Origin: Trachelipus rathkii | Taxonomy: Eukaryota > Arthropoda > Malacostraca > Isopoda > Trachelipodidae | Direction: 5' to 3' | NCBI GenBank assembly: GCA_015478945.1 | Contig: JABUQX010087148.1 | Coordinates: forward strand, 1-30,000 | DNA: 30,000 bases | Shown here: piece by piece, positions 1-12,430 of the stretch | Layout of the letters: the number at the start of each line of letters is the position of its first letter | How positions within the stretch are numbered: the stretch's first letter is position 1 | Position numbers and translations under genes: made by a program | The notes under the pieces: model-generated | Told to the model about the DNA's origin: nothing | Databases searched by the model: none | The model's input: the letters and a program-made list of their open reading frames with translations, nothing else

Positions 1-640
1 GAGTGATTATATAGGAGAGAGATATAAGAGTTCAATAAGTATTAGTGAATAGTATTATATTATATATATTCATAATATATATATTAATATATATATATAA
101 TATAGAAATTTAGGTTAGGACGATAGCGGAAATATATGTATTATGTAGTGAAATAACAAAGGCAAGAAAATTTTCAGTAATCTTTTACGTATATTTACTG
201 AATATATATGATATAAATTATATATATTTATATAGTATAAAATAAATATATATTATATATATATATATAGTATATTATGACTAAATCAGTTAGACTCTCC
301 TATTATATATATATAGTACTTAACTATGACTACTATATATATAGAGTAAATAGTCAAGTATATATAATATGTAATATTATATATAATGTAGATGATAAAT
401 AAATACTATCATATACATTAACTATATATTATCAATCAGTGTATTTAGTATATTTAGTTATGAAATATCGTCATTGAAATATATCATATGATATTATCAT
501 ATATATATCTGACTAATCCTTATATACCTACTTTATATATAGATGGAGATATTGATATATATTATACTTAGTAATATATTATTATTATAATTAATGGATG
601 ATGAATAGTAATAAGATATTAACATGATCACTTACTATCA
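1..640. repeat. Degenerate (TA)n-rich domain
   Basis: Almost entirely A and T, built from short TA runs broken by isolated G and C bases. It reads as a decayed AT microsatellite field. No open frame of interest and no recognisable gene. Confidence 0.85.
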
Positions 641-1560
641 GTGAGGTGGTATAGAGCTACGTATATTCGAAGAGAAATGCAGTGGAAAATCTGTTTCAGC
701 TCATGTGTATTGTAAAGTTCATAGAGTGTGCTATGAATTCTTCACTCGTCTTATTATAAAGGAGCAGCGCGTGCACCAGAGAGCGAGTGACAAATTGGCG
801 ATAGTTTGGTAAAAGTAGGCCACTAGCGTAATATATTTGGAGGATGTTTCGCGGACGAGAGCAAGCAGAACGAGAGTTGGATAAGAGAGTTATGTTCTGT
901 AGATAATTTGGCGAAAATCCAAGCAATATTGATGCAACAGCCCAAGGGAAGAGCGGCTTTGTTTCCCAAGAGAGAGTATTTGACCCACAATACTATACAC
1001 ATTAGGACAGGTATGGCACAGAATGCTCTCGTACGCAGCTATACCCATTTCCGCTTTATCCAGAGCGGAGAATAATGTATATGGAATAAGATAGATAAAC
1101 AGTAATTGACAAAATGCTATGATAAAGGAGTTAATGCAAGGATTACTCGAACTATATACACACGCTAGTGTAGTAGTGCTAGATGTGATGTGAGAGCTGC
1201 TCTCTGCCTATTACAGAGTTAGTGCTTGGCCTGTAACCCCCACTCGCAAAGGTGTCTATTACGGCCATCAAAAACCATAGATGTATACGCGAGAGGAGGA
1301 GCGTGAGAGACTTGGAGAGAGAACGTTTAACCACGCACGCACGAGCGAGCGTTTACACGTGACTTAGACACGCTTCTGCGAGAAGAGCAAACGCGGCAGT
1401 TGCTTGATAAATTGAGTATATTAACTAAGGAGTTCTAAAGCCCACGATGCCAAGTGTGCGAAATTTGTCCATCAAAACTTGTGTACTACAACAATACATA
1501 CCAAACTCGTAAATACACTATCTAGTACAACTACTTGTATTATGCTGGTTCAGAGGGAGT
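641..1560. other. More balanced stretch, no gene recognised
   Basis: The composition is clearly less AT-rich than the flanks. It contains a short degenerate ACGC/AGCG run at about 1,332-1,352. A 76-codon minus-strand open frame (696-926) shows no motif I recognise and sits in DNA with no other coding signal. It may be an old element or simply unique intergenic DNA. Confidence 0.4.
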
Positions 1561-3290
1561 GCTGAAGTTTAAGATGTCAAGTTAACTAAATGCTGAATGT
1601 AAATCTCACAGCAACCCCCCTCCCCACCTCTCACCTCGAAATAGATTATTTCTAATTTTTATACAAGCCTAAATCCGCACTCCCCACAAACTATGTCGGC
1701 ACTAAGCCCTTAAGACTTAATGAGAGGATATAACAAATCATGATCACTCTATAAACACAAAGAACGCAATCGAAGATATAAATTTGCATATTTAAAACGT
1801 AAAATCTGCCAAGCTTAAACCTAAAGAAATTACCGGAAGCACCTAACACTATAATTAATAATTAACACATCCCTTAAAATCTTGAGTTTCTACAAATAAA
1901 GATAGGATAAAATAATAAAAAAGAATTTAAAATTTAATTAATGTCAACGATACAACTGGCCTTGTGGATATGAATAAAAACGAAGATTAATGAATATGAT
2001 AATAATAATAATAAAGATTGACATACGATTAATAAACAATAAGTCTATAAATAAAAAGCCTAAACTAAAAATTTGAGAGCTTACAAATACCTATATCTAA
2101 TAAAATAATATATTATATAACAATATAAAATTACATCATAAATGAATAAAAAAAAAATAAAAGTGTAAAAAAATAATAATTTAATAATTCACATATACAT
2201 ATATACAATAAAATATTATATAGTATTTTATTACTCTGAATATTATTTATTAATTATTATAATTATAAACATTATTAATATACTTTTATAACTTATATTA
2301 TATTAATCTAATTAAACTTTAAAACTATTACATTTGGCTTACACTTCTGTCGTAAAATAATATTTAGCTCACTTTAATACTTAATTACAAAAAGATGGAA
2401 AAAACACATTAAAAAACAAATAAATATTAGAAGTGAAGAAGATTTTGATCTTGGTGTTCAATTAACTATATCACGGCTTGTTCTTGTGTAGAGAGAGTCT
2501 CATAAGATTGGATATTTTAAAAATACCGCACGAGAAAATAAGCGAGAACATGAGTAAAATATATTGACAAATTGAGTTATCTACATTTGTGAGCATAAAT
2601 ACACTTTATTTTACTATAAAAAACTTTCAAGTTTATACTTAGATATATATATTGGAGAAACTTTGAAAAGAAGAATAAAAACATCAACAACACATCACGA
2701 TTTGTACGCATTGAAAATACAGGCCAAGAAAAATGCATCTAATATTATGAATAACATATAACGCAGTAATAATTACTCCTAGATATCATAAAGAAATTCA
2801 ACTAAAAGATAAATTCTATGCGCATCATCCTTGTGTGGAAACAACTCTTGCATATGTGCACACGCACCGTATCTCCACAGCTGTACACTAATAACTGAAA
2901 GCTATAATGATTATTTAATTTTAAACATAATAATATATAATTAATTAAATATTATATTTTATATTTAAATAAAGGTACTTGATATTAAAATTTTAGTAAA
3001 TGACAATTTTGTCTGCGTATCGAGAGAGTATTTACTTAATAGTCAATAGTATGAAGATAGAGTTACTGTTATTTAATTCATATATAGAAGTAATTTAAAT
3101 GATAGTATTAAATATTCTATATAAGAATTACTCTGTAAAAGTAGAGTTAGATACTTTTGAACTTAGCGTTATTGAGATAACCTGGTTATCACATGATATA
3201 TCCCGTATATAATATGTATAGTGACAAGAGCCCATCCAAATCATATCATTCTGCTTCTATAATATGGACGTGATCCTCATCATCCTATAT
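1561..3290. other. AT-rich intergenic DNA
   Basis: Stops are frequent in all frames and no gene is seen. A C-rich run lies at about 1,614-1,630, A-rich stretches at 2,090-2,340, and a perfect 7+1+7 inverted repeat (GATAACC ... GGTTATC) at 3,176-3,190. Confidence 0.6.
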
Positions 3291-4142
3291 CCTATATCCA
3301 CTAATAATATTAATAATATTTATAATATATATATAAAATAATATATTTACGTATTTTTAATTCATTATATAATAGATACATTTCCGTTATGTAGACAAGC
3401 GCGTTGATTAAATATTTATTAATATATAAATATATATAAAATTGTTATATATAAGTAAATTAATAATTAATATATATTTAATATATAATATATATTAATT
3501 ATATTATATATGTTAATTAATAAATATATTAATATATATATATATATTTAATATTTATAATAAAATAGAATAATAATTATTAACTATATTAACTATAATA
3601 TTTACTTCACCATAGCGTTATTCATCTAATTCCGCGAGTAACCATTCTTCTTATTGTTATTTACGTCATACTATACGGATGTATCGAGTAAGTAAATGCT
3701 GAGTAAGTGTAACCACGTCAGCTAACCTATCCTTACCACTTGTTACTCTCCACGTTGTAATGTATTCGGAAGTATAAATAATTATACAACACGTCCACCT
3801 ATATCACCCTATTATATATTATATATATATATATTATATATATACTATATTATACTGTACTACCTATAGGGTTCATTATTACTTTATACCATATTTACTC
3901 ACATAATTTACCTACTATATATTAATATATATACTCTATCTCTCAAACAGACGTAAGGGCTATAATAAAATCCACTCCTATACCGCATCTTTCTGCTTTC
4001 ATCCATTTACTAGCTATATCATTTATATCCAAAGTAATGTTACGTCATCCACTATATCTTCAAGTTGGGTATACCTTATATAATCTATATCTTATATATA
4101 TGTATTCACTAGAATATATACGGGAGAGGGTATATATTATAC

Positions 4143-4178
<36 letters not shown>

Positions 4179-4206
4179 AAATATATATATAATTTATGAT
4201 AATATT

Positions 4207-4237
<31 letters not shown>

Positions 4238-4440
4238 TGAGTCTACATAATTAACTAGCCTCATAGCTATTAAATGGGTAAAATGTTATGGGGTTATTAA
4301 TATAAATTATATATATCTATTATATACATTATTTATACTATGTATATTACTATTACTATTATTTTAATATATTATCCTCAATAGTCATATTCCTAACCTT
4401 CTAAAGGAGTCACTCTATTACTCCGTGAGATAATATACCT
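3291..4440. repeat. (TA)n-rich domain
   Basis: Dense TA/TAA mixtures at 3,300-3,600 and 3,810-3,855, and nearly pure (TA)n at 4,129-4,236. The intervening DNA (3,600-4,100) is C-rich and G-poor on the plus strand. No gene is seen. Confidence 0.85.
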
Positions 4441-5329
4441 AGTTTCTTTTAAATTTTTTCCGTCCTTTATTAGTAAGAAACTAAATTTTGGAAATCTTCT
4501 ACAAACAACGAAGTTTTTTTAGTTGACTAAAGAAACAATGAATAATTTGGGGATCGGATTTGAACAATGGAACTTTGGAAAAAGGCAATCTTGTAAATAA
4601 TCTTTTTGTCGGTAGTAATAATTTTTATTATTATGATAACATTACAATTTCTTGAAAATGTTTAAATAACAGAAAAGTCTACGTTCTTTACTTTAATATT
4701 AAACTTCTTTGAAATGTGTCCTGTTTTCCGGCATTCTTATGGATCACAACTTTATTTCACTCAGAATATATATATGCTATTATTACAAAACAATAATCAA
4801 AATATTAATAGAAAACGTTATTATACTAATTATATATATTATATAGCTATTATCATTATCTTATATATACATATATATATATATTATATATATTATACTA
4901 TATAATATTATTATTTAATCTGATTACGATTATACGGTAAGGTTTGATTTCCTACTTTAAGAGTATAAGGTAACCTTCATATATAAATGTCTCGATCAGA
5001 CATCCACGCACCGAAAAGTTCAGTGCATGTAAACTAGAGAAAACACTATAATCAAGCTACCATGACAGAAAATTAATAATCATCTTTATTAATCATGCAC
5101 CGTATCAATTTTTACCCTCTTCAATAAAAAAAAATTAAAATAAAATAACGCTTTTAATAAAATAAAATTGTTTAAAAACAATTGTTGAAAAGTATTACAA
5201 GTTTTTCGAAGAAATACGTAAGGTGGTTCGCTGTACTGCGTACTAAATATTAGAGTATTTCTGTTATCTAGGTTCAGGTTTTCGCATTTTCTTACACAAT
5301 CTAAATAACTTGCGAGAACTCAAGAACGA
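4441..5329. other. AT-rich intergenic DNA, no gene seen
   Basis: The only longer open frame (63 codons from 4,714) is driven by TA repeat codons at its end and has no recognisable domain. Nothing else can be supported. Confidence 0.5.
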
Positions 5330-5412
5330 TGGATAGAGTCGGGGTTTTCTCGGCCTATCGGGGGGACGACGGAGGGGACTTCGTCTCCACTCTCTCCTCC
5401 TTCGTCGCATCG
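5330..5412. other. Short GC-richer patch with imperfect inverted repeat
   Basis: A sharp local rise in G and C inside AT-rich DNA. It holds a run of six G, and GACGACGGAGG is followed about 20 bases later by CCTCCTTCGTCGC, which can pair imperfectly into a stem. Origin unknown; it could be a remnant of an inserted element. Confidence 0.5.
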
Positions 5413-6820
5413 TAACACTCCCTACAAAGGATTATATTACCAAAGAAAAAATACCATTTGTTGTACCAAAAGCGTAATATATAAAATGGTAATTAACTGG
5501 TCCAACTTTCTCTCTGACGAACTAATGCAGTGCTTCAAGGTCATACTCAGTTCAGCGTACACTATTCTCAGGTCATCCAGAGATTTCTTTCATCCTACAT
5601 ATGTTACTACGGATGTTTATTAATAAATAGACTTAGACATACGAAACTAAATTTTTTTTCTAAGTATATATATATTCTCAAACTCTTTGTAAATCATTAA
5701 AATGTTATTTTCTCAATTTTTACCTGTAGATGTTTTATAGGATTTTTCATGAAATATACAATGCCCTGAACCTCTCGCGGATCTCTGCGGCCAATTAAAT
5801 ATAGCTTTATATTATTCCAGTTTCCATGTGTAACCCTCCTTATATATATATATATATATTATATATACCTACATATATATTTCTATATACAAATATAAAA
5901 GTAAATAATACTTTAACTTATGCTCTCTATATATGCCAACATAAAAAAAATAAAGAAACAATATTTATACTGATTATGTTCTTTATTATATCACCTAATT
6001 CCTGTCTTTTATAAAAATTATATTCATTATATACCTAACTTATCTTTAGTTTGTAGTAATTAGTAGTAAAAATTAAATAAACCTAAACGATAATGATCAT
6101 GAGATATATAAGTACTACATGTTACATATTTATATAACTTGTATTATAATTCATACCATATCGTCACTACACTTGTCAAAACTCAACTATATTATAATGC
6201 TAACATTATATATATTTTAATATTAGTATCTATACATATATATATATCTATAATCATTATCATTAAATTAATATTATATAAATACTACATATCACTTTCG
6301 ATAAATATAGCTCTTTAAAGCAAAAAAAAATTAGATTTTCCATATATTTACATATTCATCTTTTGTTGGGTGTTGTGGTGGACTAGGAGTCTTCCTTGAC
6401 ACATTGTATTTTGTTCCATGCAGATATTTGTTACAATATCATAATTTCAAATAAAGAAGCTAAACCTATTTGATAAATCTCGAGGCAAATTATGTGATTT
6501 TTTTTTCTTTGCAAGCTATTATGTAGTTATTCGTAGCACTATGCATTTAAAATTATTTACTTCCACCCCATGCAGTTAGGGATTTTTCTCACATATATTT
6601 TCATATTCCTCTGATTGTGGACAAAATTACACCAAAATGTACACTTATTCTTTGTATCAATAGGCTAACATGAACAAGATTCTGCATAAGAAAATCCTCC
6701 TTGCCAGCAAACAAGCCGGTGTAGATTCAAACTTCTGGGAAAAGTTTTAGAAGGAAAGGAAAGAAAGAGCAAAAGCAAGAAAAATATCATCCACCCTTAA
6801 TGTAAGTTAAAAAATAGAGA
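5413..6820. other. AT-rich intergenic DNA with a short (TA)n
   Basis: A (TA)n run lies at 5,841-5,867. No gene is seen; the longest open frame in the block is a translation of TA repeats and poly-A. Confidence 0.55.
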
Positions 6821-7045
6821 TTACTCTGACAAAATGCGTGGTAGTAAATATGAGCACAAGCACTTATGGCGGCGTAACTCGATGCAAGAGTAAAAATCGC
6901 TGGATATGCGAAAATTTCTAGAAACTTGTGTTATGACTTTCCCCACATAGCACATGAAATGCTCAGCATGTTCCATACTAGTTGTATCTACAATGTATCT
7001 CACACTCCGTGGGTAACTTATATATATTGTAATAATTCCACTCAC
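6821..7045 (-). other. Unrecognised 75-codon open frame
   Basis: An open frame on the minus strand in DNA of more mixed composition. It carries several cysteines (for example CIELRRHKCLC near its C-terminus). A second minus-strand frame over the same DNA is also open for about 30 codons and hydrophobic, so neither can be preferred. No known domain is recognised. It lies just beside copy A of a ~190 bp duplicated sequence, which is also coding-like on the minus strand, so both may belong to one decayed element. Probably not a functional gene. Confidence 0.25.
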
Positions 7046-7090
7046 GAATATGCTAGAATATTAACTCAAAAAAGCATTTAATTTGCCTAA

Positions 7091-7290
7091 TATGGTTGGT
7101 TTGTGCGAAATGCTCAGAATCGTGATAAGCAAACTAACCAAGGACGTTCTTATATTGAAATTTTTTTGAACATTCTACTGAATATTTCTTGGTAACTCTT
7201 AAAACAAGGTTGTGGACTCTAGTTGTGTCAGAGCTGTTAACTTTATATAATTATAGTCGGACTCTTGATAAATTCGAGACCATTGCTGGC
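7091..7290 (-). repeat. Diverged duplicated sequence, copy A
   Basis: Matches copy B at 7,703-7,885 with many substitutions and indels. Shared landmarks, in order on the plus strand, are TGCTCAGAAT, a GATAAGC/GATAGGC segment, ACCAA(A)GGACGTTC-type sequence followed by TTATATTGAAA, a TTCTTGGTAA segment, and TGGC at the end. In copy A the minus-strand frame is broken, although the block NIRT can still be read. Confidence 0.65.
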
Positions 7291-7435
7291 TAAATAACCC
7301 ATATTATTATATCCACTCACCATATAATTTATGCTTATTCACTATCTCTCGATATCACTGATATTTCATTAAATATACTACTATATTACTTATTAGGATT
7401 AATATCATTATTTTATTATACATATTATTTTATTA

Positions 7436-7505
7436 ACTTATATATATATATATATATAATATATATATTAATTAGAATATATATATATATCTATAAGTAG
7501 ATATC
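7436..7505. repeat. (TA)n tract
   Basis: Short TA dinucleotide tract with TAA interruptions between the two copies of the duplicated sequence. Confidence 0.9.
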
Positions 7506-7665
7506 ATTTCTAATTAATAGTCAGTTTGGAGGATAACCATTCAATTATTACAAGCCTGACTGAAAAAAAAAATACTTTTTAATTAATTGTTAACGCAAAG
7601 TGTATCTAAAATTCTACTATAAACTTAAAGCACGAATTATATTATATACGTTTCAATACTCATCT

Positions 7666-7885
7666 TGACCAGCCGCATTGAGCAGTTGTTGAACTCTCTC
7701 CATAAGGTTTGGGTTGAAGTGAATGTTGCTCAGAATGTGATAGGCCAAATTACCAAAGAACGTTCTTATATTGAAAAATATTCTTGGTAATTCTTCAAAC
7801 AGGCAATGTGGATCAGAGTCAGGCTGGTTTACATTATCAATCTCCTAATTAGACGATCTGAAAGCTGACACCAAATCCCTCTGGC
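7666..7885 (-). pseudogene. Duplicated coding-like sequence, copy B (unrecognised protein fragment)
   Basis: On the minus strand this copy is open for about 63 codons from a TAG near 7,845 to a TGA near 7,660, which is unusual in DNA this rich in A and T. The peptide has a mixed, protein-like composition, with blocks such as CLFEELPRIFFNIRTFFGNL and a charged end reading NAAGQDEY just before the stop. Upstream the same frame continues for about 18 more codons beyond one stop. No ATG lies near the start of the open stretch. A diverged second copy lies about 600 bases away. I read it as the C-terminal end of a protein from an unidentified repeated element. The family is not recognised and function is unknown. 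Confidence 0.45.
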
Positions 7886-9342
7886 AATTGACGTATATTA
7901 ACTCAACTATATCCTATCAGCACTATACTATAATTTAACTAACCAGCTATGTCGGAAATATAAAACAATTTATTATCTCATTTTTGAGGCACTACTAATA
8001 TACAGACTTACCTATCATAACTACATGCATCTACTAATATTAATACCCACTAACTACTGTATATATATATATATATATATATATAGATATATAAAACCCT
8101 AGCTAAACAAGCGTTTTCTAAATCAATAAGATTTTAACGAAGAATAAAAAAAAAAGATATTATCTCAGTTCATTAAATTATTTGGTTAAATAAACAATCA
8201 TAGCTAATAAGTGTTGAATGTTTTCAGTGGCTTCTCACAAATACGATACGAACTCCTAAATTTCGAATCACTTTACGCTACAAGTATATTATGCACACTT
8301 GCTCTGGTCAGCGACCTCACACCATCTTTCATCTCTGCCTCCTGGCCACAAAATTAAATTGAAACAACGCATTCACAAAATTTAATTTAGCCATTCAGGA
8401 CTAACAGTTACATTAACAATACCCCTGTCTTCCTAACACAAAACACTCTATTCTACTAAAATCTTCTCACTACTTCTATCTCATTTCTCTTCCTAATTCT
8501 ATCTTTCTTAGTCTTACCTCAAAGTAATGGATCAAAATTTTTGTTTTTCTGTGATATCTGGCAATCTATTTTTCAAATATAAACAACCAATGTAAATGAA
8601 ACAACGTATTCGGTTTCAATGTCTCAATCCTTCCTGTTTCTAAATACATTTTGTTCTGCGCGTTTCTTCCATATGAGGTTGAATTGAAATTAGAAGTTTA
8701 TGATACATTTAATTAAATTACTTTTTAGATATAGATATATATAGAATTAATAGAATAATTTAACACTAAAAACGAATTCAAATTGAGTTATTTTTTTTGT
8801 TATTTTGAACATTATATTTCTGCAGAGATTTTGGATTATAAGCGGCTGTAATGATGGTTTGCCAATATCAATTTTTTTAATGATATTTAACTTCTTTTTA
8901 TCCTATTTTATGATCTTGCTAATTAGTAAATTTCTAGTAATATTATTTTGATATAAATGCAGAATATTGAATATTATATTTATTATTCTCATTTGATCCA
9001 TACAGTATACCTTATATCATCACTAACATCACTACTATCTTCACGCTCTATATTACTATCTTTTATAGTTATTCATATTGACTAGATATATTACATAACT
9101 TACCTTAACTATATCTTATATATCGTATTCCAGTTAGTTATCTTTAACTCCTTAGCTAAAAGGTTCGTCTAATACTTTATATATTAGTTTATATAATTTG
9201 TTTTATATATTCACTGAGTACTATTTCCCTTACATTACTACTTTATCACTGATTATAATACCACTATTACATCAGTAGAGTTGATATATGTCTCGTATTC
9301 TTTACTCCTCCTAATATACATTATATCGAACTCTTTCCTATG
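7886..9342. other. AT-rich intergenic DNA with (TA)n at 8,059-8,095
   Basis: No gene is seen. A clean (TA)n run begins at 8,059. From about 8,990 the plus strand becomes rich in C and T and poor in G, leading into the pyrimidine tract. Confidence 0.55.
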
Positions 9343-9557
9343 CTTCCCCTCCTCTCCTCAGTCACCTCCTTCACACCATCACAACCTTTCTACAACCTCT
9401 GACTCTTCGCTTCTCCTCTCATTTCCTCTCTCTTCTCTCACTCTTCTCTCTCGTCTCTCTCTCTCTCTCCTCCCACCCCACTTTTTCAATCTCTATCTCT
9501 CCCTTCTCTTCGTATTCTGTTCTCTCTATATTCTCTCTTTATCACTATCTATTTTTA
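9343..9557 (+). repeat. Pyrimidine-rich tract, degenerate (CT)n
   Basis: About 215 bases almost wholly C and T, with only about six G. The purest part is a CTCTCT run near 9,450-9,470. The open frame across it translates to Ser/Leu-rich low complexity and is not a gene. Confidence 0.9.
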
Positions 9558-10309
9558 GACATCTAAATCAATATTATTTATAAGATTACTTATATATTCT
9601 TATTACCGTAACTTAACTAAGAGTATATTTTTATTATTTATTTCTTAGAATAATTTTTATTCTAACTGTTAACCTATCGTACTATCAGATATAATATCAG
9701 TTATATCGTATAAATATTGTAATCATTAGTTAGGTTATCATACTATAGATAGAAATACTACAAGATAATCTAGCACTTCACAGTTAAACTTATCACTTAT
9801 CCGTTATATAGCGCAGCGTTTGGATTTGTCCGTCATATGTATCTTAAAAACTATCCTAATTGCCTTACAGTTAATAACACGGAAATATCAGATTGTCGAG
9901 GAAATGATACTAGGACCTAAGTTTGAGTGTCTGTCATCCGGAATATACTCTAAGTGTAACAAAAAAAAAAAAAACAAAATATACACCAGTGATCAAACTT
10001 GCAATAAGAGCTATACTTCTAGTACAGCTACTAAAGCGAAAAAAGGAATTAGTCATTATTATGGAATCCTTTTTATAAATTTTTTTAATTAAAGGATAAA
10101 AAAGATAAAAAAAAATAAAAAAAACTAAAAACAACTAATTACTTTAGAGATGTATATAATTTCACACCTTAGACAGTAGACAAAACAGATATTCAAGATA
10201 GCGATCTACTTGTCAAGAGACTCTCTCTATTTGAGAGTTATTCTTTCTTTACTTTCTGCGATTAAATATCAACAATAGAACACTTTTCTAGTCCATCTAT
10301 TGAAAGATT
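9558..10309. other. AT-rich intergenic DNA
   Basis: Contains poly-A runs at about 9,960-9,974 and 10,108-10,130. Open frames overlap on both strands (9,820-10,092 plus, 9,934-10,134 minus) without recognisable domains. No gene is supported. Confidence 0.5.
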
Positions 10310-10600
10310 TTGGCCTTATCATTTTATTCTACTCCTATCTCTCGTCGGCGGCTACCACTAGCGCCACCCCCCCGGAGCTCTCGACGCCAGACCAGCGGAA
10401 AATATACTGGGGTCGGGCGATCATTAAGTAGTTCTTACCAAACTATACGAGTTTCTCATCTGCTCCATACACTTTCAAAGTTTTCTTATGAAGGCCATTC
10501 CTCCTTCTCGGAGGTGGGTCAAATGAATTGTGCACCTTTACCTGCTCCCGCCGTAGTTTCCCCGAAGGCCGCGAGACCGTGAACTCGCTCGATCAGGTGC
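10310..10600. other. GC-richer island with a 90-codon open frame
   Basis: This patch has C7 and GCGCC-type sequence and is one of the least AT-rich segments of the window. The plus frame 10,310-10,582 is open but begins at a non-ATG codon. Its product is rich in Ser, Pro and Arg without a known motif. The long open frame may simply reflect low AT content. It could be a fragment of a mobile element or of an RNA gene; neither can be shown. Confidence 0.35.
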
Positions 10601-11189
10601 GCGGTATATATGAAAGATTCTTATTTTAAAATTGTGAGCATTCCCCTTGGTCTATCACATCTTCTAGTAATAAGTAACAAAAAAAAACAAGCAATAATAT
10701 TCACATAGCGAAATACTATAACTTTCAATGCGAGTGGTAGAAACGAATTTATATAACAGGTCTCTAATAGGGCCTCTATTCATATACTCCACAGCATCAA
10801 TTTTAACAATAATTTTCTTTTTTATTTTTATTTTTGTTTTACATTTTTCCTATAGTGTGAAAGATATATTTACCGGCAAGGCATTCCAAAATGTATTCCT
10901 TTTTGCTGTCGCTATTGTTGTTGATTAGATTTTTTATTCTATTTTTTATTATTTTTTTTTTTGTCTCTATTTTTTTTTATTTTTCTATTTATTTTACCTA
11001 CATTTTCCAGCGCAATATCTAAATCTGACCACCAAGCACTTCCAGCACATGTATCTCCCCCGCTTTTACCTGAGTAGAGTTAATAAGATCTATTAAGATT
11101 ACATCAATATGACAGTAACAATCCAACACTGCTGAACCGATATAGTCTCCCAAACACATTAATCATCTCAATATACTTACGCACTATTA
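10601..11189. other. T-rich intergenic DNA
   Basis: Long T runs occur at about 10,810-10,850 and 10,925-10,990. The open frame 10,728-10,928 gives a Phe/Ile-rich product from those T runs and is not supported as a gene. Confidence 0.5.
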
Positions 11190-11236
11190 ATATATATTAT
11201 ATATATCTGATACTATATATACTATATATATATATA

Positions 11237-11302
<66 letters not shown>

Positions 11303-11346
11303 TATATATATATATATATATATTATACCTATATATATATACTACC
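11190..11346. repeat. (TA)n microsatellite
   Basis: Long TA dinucleotide tract, nearly pure at 11,245-11,297, with TAA and TAC interruptions. Confidence 0.95.
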
Positions 11347-11579
11347 ATAATCTTCACTATCTATAGCTATCCGAGTACTAATTTCTATACATAATATAAT
11401 GACTACGTCTATAACTTTTACTATCTCTGATATACTACTATGATTCAATTACTAATACTTACCACAATAAAAATCTACCTCTCTATATTCATGTAGGATT
11501 TATTTCACTGATTCCTCACAGCGCATAATAACACACGCAAGATGTCTATAGAAAAAATTCACATCCGAGTGAATATCAC

Positions 11580-11627
11580 TGAGTATATATATAATTATAT
11601 TATAGTTATGTAAAACTATCCACTTAT

Positions 11628-11662
<35 letters not shown>

Positions 11663-11770
11663 AATAAATTATATAATATTATTAATATATTAATATATAT
11701 TATTAATATTAATATATTAAATATAATATATATTATAAATTAATATATTAATATATATATTTCCACATAT
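11580..11770. repeat. (TA)n / TAA-rich tract
   Basis: Pure TA near 11,640-11,662, grading into AATAT/TTAATA mixtures. Confidence 0.9.
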
Positions 11771-12430
11771 TATATTACCATTAGAATGAGTACTCATAGA
11801 AGAAAACCGATACAAAATGGTGTCAAATATATGTTGAATTTCTCTTTTGAAATGACAGATCTCCCCATTCCCGTACTTATTGAAGAGGAAACTTATATAT
11901 GAGACCAAGAAAGTGACCTCTGAAAGATGGAGTCAGTTCAATAAGGAATCTCATATTAATGATATAAAAGCAAGATGTGAAAAGATAGTAGGGTAGAGGA
12001 AATCGTAGATATGTTTATATTAACTAATCACCCTTGAGAACTAATTCTCTGTGGTCAACATCCTCCACTGAATTTTAATATAGAATGTACGCTTACATAA
12101 GAATAATTCGCCATTTTCAAGGGAGGATATATTTTTTGATATAATGGTCCACTCGCATGAAAGGTTGTGTGGAGAGTGCTTGACAACTACGACTTAAAAT
12201 TGTACGAAACGCCACTTCCTGAAAAACGCTTCACACGACAGAGAGTAAAAAAAAGAAAAAGAAAAGAAAAGTCAACCTAGGAGAGAATTGATTATAAATT
12301 TATCCAATTCGTTACACTTCCACCATAGTACGCTGATGTTATTGTTTGTTATGTTCATTTAGAGACGTTATTAACAGAATAATGTTAGAGAAGATTGAGT
12401 AACACTGAGTCGAGAACACACGATTCCATC
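11771..12430. other. Intergenic DNA, no gene seen
   Basis: Moderately AT-rich with a purine run (AAAAAAAAGAAAAAG type) at 12,246-12,271. No motif is recognised on either strand. Confidence 0.5.

Noticed and set aside
4550..4565. Sequence resembling a tRNA B box on the minus strand
   Set aside because: No A box, cloverleaf arms or acceptor stem could be built around it.
9281..9583. Possible Ser/Leu-rich secreted protein with hydrophobic start
   Set aside because: The hydrophobic start and the Ser/Leu tail both come from the pyrimidine tract.
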